A stretch of 64,000 nt of DNA from Streptomyces pactum. GTDB lineage: Bacteria > Actinomycetota > Actinomycetes > Streptomycetales > Streptomycetaceae. Location of the stretch: assembly GCF_002005225.1 (NCBI RefSeq), contig NZ_CP019724.1, positions 682,001 to 746,000 on the forward strand, given 5' to 3'. Shown here in pieces: positions 8,881 to 15,930 of this stretch. The notes under the pieces were generated by a model. That model saw only the letters and a list, made by a program, of their open reading frames with translations. It searched no databases and was not told where the DNA came from. Position numbers and translations under genes: made by a program. Each line of letters opens with the position of its first letter. The first letter of the stretch is position 1.

Positions 8881-9561
8881 GTGCCGCTGACTTTCGACGA
8901 CCTCCTCATCCGTGCCCGCTCCCTCCCGAAGGGCGGGCGGCGAGCGCTCCTCGGCATCACCGGAAGCCCCGGCGCCGGAAAGTCGACGCTCGCCGGGCAT
9001 CTGGTGCGGGAGCTGAACGGGAACGGTGAGCCGTGGGTCGCGTACGTCCCCATGGACGGCTTCCACCTCGCCGACGCCGAACTGGACCGGCTCGGCCGCC
9101 GGGACCGCAAGGGCGCGCCGGACACCTTCGACGCGGCCGGGTACGCGGCGCTGCTGCGCCGGCTGCGCGAGGAGGCGGACGGCGCGGAGTCGGACGGCGA
9201 GACCGTGTACGCGCCCGGCTTCGAGCGGGTGCTGGAGCAGCCGGTCGCCGGGGCGGTGCCGGTGCCGCCGTCGGCGCGGCTGGTCGTGACGGAGGGCAAC
9301 TACCTGCTGCTGGAGACCGGGGCGTGGGCACGGGTGCGCTCCCGGCTCGACGAGGTGTGGTTCTGCGAGGCGGCGGAGACCGAGCGGGTCCGCCGGCTGG
9401 TGGCGCGGCACGAGCGGTTCGGCAAGTCCCGTGAGGACGCGGTCGCCTGGACTCTCGGCACCGACCAGCGCAACGCCGACCTGGTCGCCGCGACCCGGGA
9501 CCGCGCCGACCTCGTGGTACCGGCGGGGGCGATGCCGGGCGCGGACGACCGGGTGCGCTGA
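8881..9561 (+). CDS. P-loop nucleoside/nucleotide kinase family protein (uridine kinase-like fold)
   Basis: 226-residue cytoplasmic kinase with Walker A GSPGAGKST (about residues 28-36) and the MDGFHLAD acceptor/catalytic motif near residue 59, as in the PanK type I / uridine kinase / fructose kinase-like group. The C-terminus has a lid-like R-R-L-V-A-R-H-E-R segment. The GTG start is divergent from the HAD/phosphorylase operon with only about 50 bp between them, which suggests shared control and possibly phosphorylation of a sugar related to that pathway. The substrate is unknown. A hairpin follows the stop codon directly. Confidence 0.8.
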   Translation: MPLTFDDLLIRARSLPKGGRRALLGITGSPGAGKSTLAGHLVRELNGNGEPWVAYVPMDGFHLADAELDRLGRRDRKGAPDTFDAAGYAALLRRLREEADGAESDGETVYAPGFERVLEQPVAGAVPVPPSARLVVTEGNYLLLETGAWARVRSRLDEVWFCEAAETERVRRLVARHERFGKSREDAVAWTLGTDQRNADLVAATRDRADLVVPAGAMPGADDRVR

Positions 9562-9562
9562 C

Positions 9563-9592
9563 CCGCAGGGGTTCGGGCTCCCCCGCCTGCGG
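9563..9592. terminator. Hairpin after the kinase gene
   Basis: CCGCAGG and CCTGCGG arms starting within a base or two of the kinase stop codon, with extra G/C pairing in the loop. No T-run. Confidence 0.6.
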
Positions 9593-10167
9593 CCTTCCTC
9601 GCGCACGGCGCCCCGTGTCGCCCGGCTCACCGGTGCCGGTCGCGATCGTCGCGGTCCCGCGTCCCGAGCCCGCACGGTCCGGTCCTGATCCGCGGCCGTC
9701 CCATGCCCTGGTCCGTCGGACGGGCCGGCCTCCCCGCAGGAGTGGGGCGTCACCGCCCCCGGCCCGCCTCGGGCCGGAGCGGCTCGCGGCGCGCTGCCGG
9801 GGACGCCGCCGAGGGGACACCGCCGAGGGGACACCGCCGAGGGCGGGATACCACTGATAGCGGCGTCGGTGGTCGCGCCGCTCGCCCGTGGCTGTCGGCG
9901 GCTCCGTTCGGGCGGTCTCCGGCCCAGCGTCACGGGCACCGCTCACCAGGCCGTCGGTGCGGCCCGGTCGACGACGCCGGTCGCCCGGCCATCAGCCGAC
10001 CGCCGGCCGGACGCGGCGGCACGCGCGGGCCCCGGCCACGTCCGGCCGGCATCCCGCGTGCGGGAAGCCGTCGACGCCCGCGGGCGGCACCGCGCCGCCC
10101 GCCGCACGGGAGCGTCCGCCCGGCACGTCGTCCGGCCTGGCGAGGTGCACGGCCGGTTACCGGACGG
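9593..10167. other. 575-bp gap without convincing genes
   Basis: Very GC-rich sequence with open frames on both strands, none of which has a ribosome site or protein-like composition. It holds the short 14-bp repeat at 9807-9843. I see no RNA gene. It could contain remnants too degraded to recognise. Confidence 0.5.
9807..9843. repeat. 14-bp direct repeat, about 2.6 copies
   Basis: Unit CGCCGAGGGGACAC occurs at 9807 and 9821, followed by a partial third copy, inside the gene-free stretch. Confidence 0.8.
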
Positions 10168-10329
10168 TCATTCCTCGTCGTAGTCGTCGGGGCGCACGTG
10201 CGCCTCCTCCAGGGCCTCGCGCATGGTCCGGCCGGTACCGCCCGGCGGACGGGACGCGTCCTCTTCGCGCTGGTCGAGAACGTCGTCGGTGGTGTCGGTC
10301 TTCGGCCGGTTCTCTTCCGGGACGGTCAT
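10168..10329 (-). CDS. Small acidic hypothetical protein (53 aa)
   Basis: A 53-residue frame on the minus strand, starting MTVPEENRPKTDTTDDV and ending RPDDYDEE. It has a GAGGAGC ribosome site 8 bases before the ATG. It is strongly acidic, has no Cys and no hydrophobic segment, and is probably disordered. The end (MREALEEAHVRPDDYDEE) has the amphipathic helix plus acidic tail seen in many small Streptomyces proteins of unknown role. It is divergent from the RpiR regulator gene. Function unknown; coding assignment rests on ribosome site and composition. Confidence 0.65.
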   Translation of the reverse strand: MTVPEENRPKTDTTDDVLDQREEDASRPPGGTGRTMREALEEAHVRPDDYDEE

Positions 10330-10568
10330 GACGGCGGCTCCTCGTCCGTGCTGTGGCTACTTCCGTGGCGGCGGGTTCCCGGACCGCGCCGTGCTATCCA
10401 CGCGGGCCGCGGACGCCGGTTCCGTGCAGGGCGGTCTCCGGCCCGAAGCGGCCCGGGGGCGTCCCTGCAACGGCCCCGGAACGGCCCCGGGACGGCCCGT
10501 GACACCGTCCTGCCGGACACGGGGGGTGAGCTATGTTGACCTCCGTGGGAGACAAAGGAGGCGCACCC

Positions 10569-11489
10569 GTGTCATCGCCACAGCAGGCACGCGCGCAGGC
10601 ATCGGCGATCACCTCGGGACGGGCGGTGCCGGAGACGGAGGCCTCGCCCACGTCCCGGCTCAGGACGCTGTTCGACCGTCCCCGTCTCTCCCCGGGCCAG
10701 CGGCGCATCGCGCAGTACCTCATCGAGCACCTCACCGAGGCGGCGTTCCTGTCGATCACCGACCTCGCCGACCGGGCGGGTGTGAGCCAGCCGTCGGTGA
10801 CGCGGTTCGCCTCGGCGGTCGGCTTCAGCGGTTACCCGGCGCTGCGGGAGCAGCTCCAGTCGATCGCGCTGGGCACCCGTGGCGGCGGGGCCCCGGCCGA
10901 GGAGAACCGGGGCAACGAACTCCAGGCGGCCGTCGACGCCGAGATCGAGAACCTGGAGAACCTGCGGCGCGACTTCGCCGACGCGGACCGGGTGATCGAC
11001 GTGGGGCGCAAGCTGGCCGCCTCCGCGCCGCTGACCGTGCTCGGGCTGCGCATCTCCGTCTCGCTCGCCGAGTACTTCGCCTACGCCGCCCGCCGCGTCC
11101 ATCCCGACGTACGCCTGGTGACCCGGGGCGGCACCGTCGCCTACGACGCGCTGCTCCAGTCCCGGGAGGCGGGCGGCACCTGGGTGCTGGCCTTCTCCAT
11201 GCCCCGGCACGCCCACGAGACCCTGGGCGCCGTCCGGGTGGCGCGCGGTGCCGGACTGAAGGTGGCGCTGATCACCGACCTGGCGCTCGGGCCCCTCGTC
11301 GACGAGGCGGACGTCACCTTCGCCACCGGCACGGGGTCGCGGCTGGTCTTCGACTCCTACGCGGCGCCGGGCGTGATGTGCGCGGCGCTGCTCCAGGCCA
11401 TGACCGACGCCGATCCCGAGCGGACGCAGGCCCGGCTGGAGGAGTACGAGCAGGTCGCCGACCAGCACCAGTTCTTTCTCCGGGACTGA
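10569..11489 (+). CDS. MurR/RpiR family transcriptional regulator
   Basis: 306-residue repressor or activator of sugar-phosphate metabolism. The N-terminal helix-turn-helix of the RpiR family is visible (ITDLADRAGVSQPSVTRFA, about residues 60-80). It is followed by a SIS sugar-isomerase-fold domain that senses phosphosugars (GLRISVSLAEYFAYAARRV and VLAFSMPRHAHET). GTG 10569 is chosen because AAAGGAGG lies seven bases upstream; an earlier in-frame TTG at 10533 has no such site. No obvious target operon is adjacent, except possibly the divergent 53-residue gene. Effector unknown. Confidence 0.88.
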   Translation: MSSPQQARAQASAITSGRAVPETEASPTSRLRTLFDRPRLSPGQRRIAQYLIEHLTEAAFLSITDLADRAGVSQPSVTRFASAVGFSGYPALREQLQSIALGTRGGGAPAEENRGNELQAAVDAEIENLENLRRDFADADRVIDVGRKLAASAPLTVLGLRISVSLAEYFAYAARRVHPDVRLVTRGGTVAYDALLQSREAGGTWVLAFSMPRHAHETLGAVRVARGAGLKVALITDLALGPLVDEADVTFATGTGSRLVFDSYAAPGVMCAALLQAMTDADPERTQARLEEYEQVADQHQFFLRD

Positions 11490-11815
11490 ACCGTTCCCGC
11501 TTTCCCGGGGCGGGCGCGGCGAATTGGTCGGCGCAGAGGGGTGCCATCCCCGTCAAAGCAGACATGAATGTTTTCATACGTCTTGCAAAGCGGATGGCAT
11601 ATATAAATACTGCTCACGGATCGCGACCCGGCCGCCCCGGAGCGCGTCCGCACCTGCGTGAACACCCTGGCCGCCGACTCCTACCCGCTCCGGCGCGCCG
11701 CGGGTGTTCCGTCGGGCATCGCCTGCGCGAGCGCCCGCGGCGGTCCCGGTCGTCCCCTGGACCGGGACCGCCCCAACCGTCGCCCCACCCCGCCGACGCC
11801 GCACACCCGGAAGCG
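11490..11815. other. 326-bp gap with an AT-rich pocket
   Basis: Holds a pocket of markedly lower GC (about 11560-11612) with TTGCAA at 11583 and TATAAAT at 11602. The spacing is short for a standard -35/-10 pair, but this may be the promoter region of the following gene. No convincing coding frame with a ribosome site is seen. Confidence 0.45.
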
Positions 11816-12199
11816 ATGATCATGCACCTGACGACGACGCGCATCAGCCCCGACTGGCCGTGCCAGGTCAAGACACCCGGCAGCTACGACTGGGAACGCT
11901 CGGCCGTCAAGTGGCTGCGCGAGCTGGTGCCGGCCCGCTACGCCGGATACCCGACGCTGATCCGCCACCCGGTGCTGCTCGCCCGCCATGCGCAGATCCA
12001 GGTCCAACACGAGATCCGGGTGGCCCGCACCGCCCTGCAGACGGCCCGGGCGGACCTGCCCCGGCTCGGTCTGGCCGAGTCGGTCATCGAACACACCGTC
12101 AAGCTGTACGCGGCGGAGGTCCTGCAGTTGCAGCACATCGCGCGCAGCGTGCGTGCGGTCACCGAGGCGCTGGTCGAGCGGGGAGCTGCCGGTCGCTGA
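11816..12199 (+). CDS. Hypothetical protein (about 127 aa)
   Basis: Predicted 127-residue soluble, mostly helical protein. The start is uncertain: ATG 11816 and ATG 11822 are in frame and neither has a strong ribosome site. The N-terminal part contains KTPGSYDWERSAVKWLRELV, and the C-terminal half is a long amphipathic helix region rich in Arg, Ala and His (HEIRVARTALQTARADLPRL). No family is recognised. It is preceded by an AT-rich pocket and followed by a hairpin beginning at its stop codon. Confidence 0.6.
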   Translation: MIMHLTTTRISPDWPCQVKTPGSYDWERSAVKWLRELVPARYAGYPTLIRHPVLLARHAQIQVQHEIRVARTALQTARADLPRLGLAESVIEHTVKLYAAEVLQLQHIARSVRAVTEALVERGAAGR

Positions 12200-12220
12200 C
12201 CCGCACGGGACCGTACGGGT
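12199..12220. terminator. Hairpin between convergent genes
   Basis: ACCCGCACGG / CCGTACGGGT arms with one mismatch and a 2-base loop, starting in the stop codon of the upstream gene. Confidence 0.6.
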
Positions 12221-12256
12221 GCCGGACGCGCCGGCCCGATCACCGCGAGCTCCCGG

Positions 12257-12745
12257 TCAGTCCACCGGGTGGCCGGGCCGGATGGTGCGGGCGTCGGCGA
12301 GCCGCAGCAGCCGTCCGCCCGACGTCTCCCGCCCGCCCCACTCGACCGGTTCGAGGACGAAACCGACGTGGTCGCCCCCGGCGGCCCGCTCCACCACCCG
12401 GCCGACGAACCACGCCTCGGCGTCCTCCAGCACCACCGCCCCGCCGTACCCCGCACGCCAGCGGACCTCGTGGAACTTGTCCACCAGGTCGCCGGTCCGC
12501 CCCCCGAAGACCTCGGCCGTCCCGCGCTGGTCGCGGGCGAGCAGATGGACGGCCAGCACGTCGGCGGACCGCGCCACCCGGAAGGTCCGGTTGACCTCGG
12601 AGAGCCATACGACGAAACGCACGGGATCGATGGAGCACTGCGAGGAGAAGCCGACCAGACAGCCCGCCCGCTCCCCGTCCGCCGCGGCCGTCACCACGCA
12701 CATGTCCGGGTCGAGCCGGCCGAGAAACACGTCCATGACGGTCAT
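12257..12745 (-). CDS. Flavin reductase-like FMN-binding protein
   Basis: 162-residue protein of the flavin reductase / split-barrel FMN-binding family. The stretch AGCLVGFSSQCSIDPVRFVV (about residues 27-46) is the typical flavin-binding loop, followed by SADVLAVHLLARDQ. Such proteins supply reduced FMN to monooxygenases or act as small oxidoreductases. No monooxygenase partner is nearby. It shares direction with the ATP-grasp gene, whose stop is 24 bases upstream, so the two may be co-transcribed. Substrate unknown. Confidence 0.82.
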   Translation of the reverse strand: MTVMDVFLGRLDPDMCVVTAAADGERAGCLVGFSSQCSIDPVRFVVWLSEVNRTFRVARSADVLAVHLLARDQRGTAEVFGGRTGDLVDKFHEVRWRAGYGGAVVLEDAEAWFVGRVVERAAGGDHVGFVLEPVEWGGRETSGGRLLRLADARTIRPGHPVD

Positions 12746-12768
12746 GCTAGGTGCCGTTCCCCCTCGGG

Positions 12769-13605
12769 TCAGGCCTCCAGGAGGCGCCGCAGGGCCGCCC
12801 GCAGCGCGGTGACGAAGGAGTCGCGGCCCGCCTCGTCGAGGGCGTCCAGCGACAGGTAGGGGTTGAGGTCCTCCAGCTCGACCAGGAGCAGCTCACCGCC
12901 GGGCGCGCGGCAGGCGTCGACGCGCTGGATGCCGTGGTCGACGCCGTTCCACTCGACGAACCGCCGCGCGAAGTCGAGGTCCTCCGGGGTCGCGTCGTAC
13001 GGCTCCAGCCGCCAGCGCCGCTCGGGGTGCGGTGCGTACAGGGCGTACTGGAAGTCGTGGTCGACGAAGTAGAAGGAGATCTCGTGGGCGAAGTCGACGC
13101 GCGGCTGGACGAGGACGTCCCCGGCGTCGGCGCGCACCGTCGCCCGTACGCGGTCCGCGGGCACGAACCGCAGGCCCGTCGAGTCCGCGCCGAGCTTGGG
13201 CTTGACGACGTACTGGTCCGCCGCCGGCAGCCGGTGCAGGTCCTCCGCCCGGCCGACGGTGGGGATGACCGGGTACCCCGCCTCGGTCAGGTCGAGGAGG
13301 TACTGCTTGCCGGCCATGTCCGCCCGGCCGGTGAGCTGGTTGTAGACGCGCGTACCGCGCTCGGCCGCGCGCTCGCGGAAGGCGTCGTAGGCCGCCCGGT
13401 ACCCCAGTACGGGACCGCTGTTGCGGACGACGACCGCGTCGAACGCGTCCAGCAGCGCGGCGGCGTCGCGCGGGTGGCACAGGGCCAGGTCGAAGTCCTC
13501 GCGCAGCCGGGAGGTCAGGAAGATGTCCTCGTCGCAGTAGCGCCGCCCGCGCGCCTCGTAGGCGAGGTCGGTGACGTACAGAACGCGGGGGCGGGTGAAC
13601 GGCAT
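12769..13605 (-). CDS. ATP-grasp domain protein
   Basis: 278-residue protein of the ATP-grasp superfamily, which forms amide or ester bonds through an acyl phosphate. The ATP-binding lysine region is QYVVKPKLGADSTGLRFV (about residues 151-168), and the metal-binding acid and Asn are in LLLVELEDLNPYLSL near the C-terminus. The N-terminal part resembles a pre-ATP-grasp domain. GGAG lies six bases before the ATG. It lacks a peptide or carrier partner nearby, so the ligated substrates are unknown; a peptide-tailoring ligase or glutathione-synthetase-like role are both possible. Confidence 0.8.
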   Translation of the reverse strand: MPFTRPRVLYVTDLAYEARGRRYCDEDIFLTSRLREDFDLALCHPRDAAALLDAFDAVVVRNSGPVLGYRAAYDAFRERAAERGTRVYNQLTGRADMAGKQYLLDLTEAGYPVIPTVGRAEDLHRLPAADQYVVKPKLGADSTGLRFVPADRVRATVRADAGDVLVQPRVDFAHEISFYFVDHDFQYALYAPHPERRWRLEPYDATPEDLDFARRFVEWNGVDHGIQRVDACRAPGGELLLVELEDLNPYLSLDALDEAGRDSFVTALRAALRRLLEA

Positions 13606-13688
13606 GCGGCACTCCTCGGGCTGACCGGAAGCGATCGTATGCGACCGGGCAGCGGAACAGCGGGGTACTCGGTTCCCCGCCTACCCTG

Positions 13689-13700
13689 CACTGAGTGTCA
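13689..13700. promoter_or_regulatory. Putative TetR operator, copy 1 (CACTGAGTGTCA)
   Basis: This 12-mer contains the palindrome CACT-G-AGTG and recurs exactly, in opposite orientation, at 14539-14550. It lies 32 bp upstream of the TetR gene, which suggests autoregulation. Confidence 0.6.
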
Positions 13701-13731
13701 CGGCCGCCGGTGAGCTGCTACGTTCCCCTTC

Positions 13732-14466
13732 ATGAGCTCCAGCAGTGCGGCGCCCCGCCGCGAGGACCGGACGGACGCGGCGGGCACCCGGCCGCCGATG
13801 CGGGAGGCACTGGTCGCGGCGGCCTTCCGGCTGTTCCTCGAACGGGGCTACGAACAGACGACCGTCGACGACATCGTCGCGCTCGCCGGAGTCGGACGGC
13901 GGTCGTTCTTCCGCTACTTCCCCTCCAAGGAGGACGTGGTCTTCCCCGACCACGAGCGGTGCCTGGCCGACATGACGGCCTTCCTGACCGCCTCCCCCGA
14001 GGACGCCGACCCGGTGACCCGGGTCTGCGACGCGGCCCGGCTCGTACTGCGCATGTACGCCGAGAACCCGGCCTTCTCGGTGCAGCGTTACCACCTCACC
14101 AAGAAGGTCCCCGGGCTGCGCGCGTACGAGCTGTCGGTGGTGTGGCGCTACGAGCGCGCCCTCGCCGAGTACCTGCGCGGGCGCCTGGGCGGGCGGCCGG
14201 ACGGGATCCTGCACGCCGACGTGATCGCGGCCGCGGTGGTCGCGGCGCACAACAACGCCCTGCGGTCCTGGCTGCGTTCGGACGGGCGGGACGACGCGGG
14301 CGCCGCGGTGGACCACGCGCTGGGGTACGCGCAGTCCGCGTTCGGCGGTGTTCCGGTTCCGCTCCGCGACGAGGCGCCCGAGGACGTGGTGGTCGTGGTC
14401 TCCCGGCGCGGGACACCCCTGTGGCAGGTGGTGCGGGAGGTCGAGACCGCGTTCGCCCGCGACTGA
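13732..14466 (+). CDS. TetR family transcriptional regulator
   Basis: 244-residue regulator. The N-terminal DNA-binding domain is clear (ALVAAAFRLFLERGYEQTTV, then the recognition region VGRRSFFRYFPSKEDVVF, about residues 25-70). The ligand domain is of the long acyl/drug-binding type. A palindromic 12-mer upstream is repeated before the next gene, so the protein probably represses itself and the Zn-ribbon/OB-fold gene. The ATG has no perfect ribosome site but fits the domain start. The ligand may be an acyl-CoA, judging only from the neighbour's family. Confidence 0.87.
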   Translation: MSSSSAAPRREDRTDAAGTRPPMREALVAAAFRLFLERGYEQTTVDDIVALAGVGRRSFFRYFPSKEDVVFPDHERCLADMTAFLTASPEDADPVTRVCDAARLVLRMYAENPAFSVQRYHLTKKVPGLRAYELSVVWRYERALAEYLRGRLGGRPDGILHADVIAAAVVAAHNNALRSWLRSDGRDDAGAAVDHALGYAQSAFGGVPVPLRDEAPEDVVVVVSRRGTPLWQVVREVETAFARD

Positions 14467-14538
14467 CGGCCGGCGGCCGCGGAGTCACGGGTGCGAAAAC
14501 GAGGGTGCGAAATCGAGGGTACGGAGTGCCTTTACGCG

Positions 14539-14550
14539 TGACACTCAGTG
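14539..14550. promoter_or_regulatory. Putative TetR operator, copy 2 (TGACACTCAGTG)
   Basis: Exact reverse complement of the site at 13689-13700, located about 105 bp before the Zn-ribbon/OB-fold gene and next to TTTACG/CATACG promoter-like hexamers. Confidence 0.6.
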
Positions 14551-14654
14551 CCATACGCTGTGGTGCGTGCACGGTGGCACGACGAGCCGCGCATGCGCGT
14601 GCCCGGGCGACCGCGCACGTGGGATTCCGGCCCGAGTGCAGGGAGTTGACCAGC

Positions 14655-15068
14655 GTGTACCACCACTCAGGAAACGTCGCTCGGCAGGCAGTCGGTTCCG
14701 CGACGGGCGTGCTCGACCCCAAGGCCCCGGAGGCCGAGGCCATCTTCTTCCAGCGCTGCACCTGGTGCGGCACCGCCATGTACCACCGGGTGCTGTGCCC
14801 GGTCTGTCGCGGCAGTGACCTGCGGACCGAACGCAGCGAGGGCGCGGGGACGGTGCGTCACGCCACGGTGGTGCACCGCAACACCCCCGCCGCGCGCAAC
14901 GTGTCCCTGATCGAGATGGCCGAGGGCTTCGTGCTGCGCGGCCGGGTCATGGGCCCGCTCATCGGCATCCACAGCGGGGACCGGGTGCGGCTGTCCACGG
15001 CCAAGGACCCGGTGCGGGGCGAGCCGGTCTTCCAACTGGTCGACGAGCCGTACCGGGCCTGGACCTGA
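14655..15068 (+). CDS. Zn-ribbon and OB-fold (DUF35) protein
   Basis: 137-residue protein with the four-cysteine zinc ribbon typical of DUF35 proteins (CTWCGTAMYHRVLCPVC, about residues 37-53) followed by an OB-fold half. DUF35 proteins accompany thiolases and polyketide-type condensing enzymes and help bind acyl-CoA substrates. Here no thiolase is adjacent, which is unusual; a partner elsewhere is likely. GTG 14655 is preceded by GGGAG at 9 bases. A shared palindrome suggests control by the upstream TetR regulator. Confidence 0.82.
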   Translation: MYHHSGNVARQAVGSATGVLDPKAPEAEAIFFQRCTWCGTAMYHRVLCPVCRGSDLRTERSEGAGTVRHATVVHRNTPAARNVSLIEMAEGFVLRGRVMGPLIGIHSGDRVRLSTAKDPVRGEPVFQLVDEPYRAWT

Positions 15069-15091
15069 GCGCCGGTCAGCCCGACGGCCGT

Positions 15092-15478
15092 TCAGGACAC
15101 GGGCGTGATGCGGATCCCCACGGTCCCGTCCAGGCCCCGGCGCAGCCGGCTGCCGAACAGGGTGAGCCGGCCGACGACGCCGTACTTGCGGGCGATCAGC
15201 CGGCGGTAGCGGCCGGTCGTGGCCGGGTCGCAGATTTCCGCCGTCGCCGGGACCTGAGCGCCGCTCGGCCTGCCGCGCACGTCGCAGGGGCCGACCAGGA
15301 CGTCGGCGCGGTTGCGCACGCGCTTGACCTTCCAGGAGTCGGCGGCCGTCCAGACGCCGAGAGTGTCCTCGTCCCGTACGACCCACACCGGGGTGGCGAC
15401 CGGCGTACCGTTCTTCCGGTAGGTGGTGACCAGCAGGTACTTGCCGGCGCCCAGTTGGGCGAGTGACGCGTCGTCCAT
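15092..15478 (-). CDS. PPOX-class F420-dependent oxidoreductase
   Basis: 128-residue split-barrel protein of the F420/PPOX class. It has KYLLVTTYRKNGTPVATPVW near the N-terminus and ADSWKVKRVRNRADVLVGP in the middle, the pattern of F420H2-dependent reductases found widely in actinomycetes. Full length for the subgroup. It is convergent with the DUF35 gene (23 bases apart). The gene upstream of it on the same strand is a truncated aminotransferase, so an older operon may have been cut. Physiological substrate unknown. Confidence 0.85.
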   Translation of the reverse strand: MDDASLAQLGAGKYLLVTTYRKNGTPVATPVWVVRDEDTLGVWTAADSWKVKRVRNRADVLVGPCDVRGRPSGAQVPATAEICDPATTGRYRRLIARKYGVVGRLTLFGSRLRRGLDGTVGIRITPVS

Positions 15479-15520
15479 GGTCCGGAAGTATAGGTGCCGG
15501 GCCGTGTCGCGCCCCTCGCC

Positions 15521-15668
15521 TCAGGCCGGCGCCGCCGCCGTCCTTCGCACCGCCTCCCTGAACACCCCGGGTGAGGTCGCCAGGTTGAGCCGTACGTGCC
15601 CGGCCCCGCCGGTGCCGAAGGGGATGCCTGAGCTGAGGGCCACCCGTCCGCGGCGGAGGAAGACGTCC
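15521..15668 (-). pseudogene. C-terminal fragment of a PLP aminotransferase (MalY/PatB-like)
   Basis: Only about 48 C-terminal codons remain, ending at a normal TGA. The residues [20 protein letters not shown] match the conserved end of MalY/PatB-type class I aminotransferases (cystathionine beta-lyase-like). There is no start codon and no PLP-lysine domain. At 15668/15669 the sequence switches abruptly, and out of frame, to a copy of part of the GH65 gene. This is a deletion or rearrangement remnant and should be non-functional. Confidence 0.75.
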
Positions 15669-15811
15669 GATGGTCAGGCGGGCCACGTCGGCGTTGCTCT
15701 CGCCGCCGGTGGTGATCTCCCCGGTGGTGTCGACGACGCGGTCGGCGGCCACGGCGACCGCGGGACCACTGCGCCGCGTCCGGTGGACCAGGCGCAGCCG
15801 GGACCCGCCGG
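15669..15811 (-). pseudogene. Displaced 143-bp fragment of the GH65 phosphorylase gene
   Basis: Aligns without gaps to 7343-7485 (constant offset 8326) with 7 mismatches by my count, about 95% identity. Read on the minus strand it gives SRLRLVHRTRRSG and [20 protein letters not shown], matching the GH65 beta-sandwich domain with about five amino acid changes. There are no flanking GH65 sequences. It is either a short ectopic duplication or the last trace of a second GH65 paralogue. Confidence 0.88.
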
Positions 15812-15930
15812 GGACGGGACCGCGGGCCCGGTGAACACGGGCGGGCCCGTTCCCGTATGGGAGGAGGGCACTCGACGTCCGGAGGCCCCCGCGGCGGCGA
15901 CGCCGTGTGTCCGGGTTCGGGAGCGCACGC

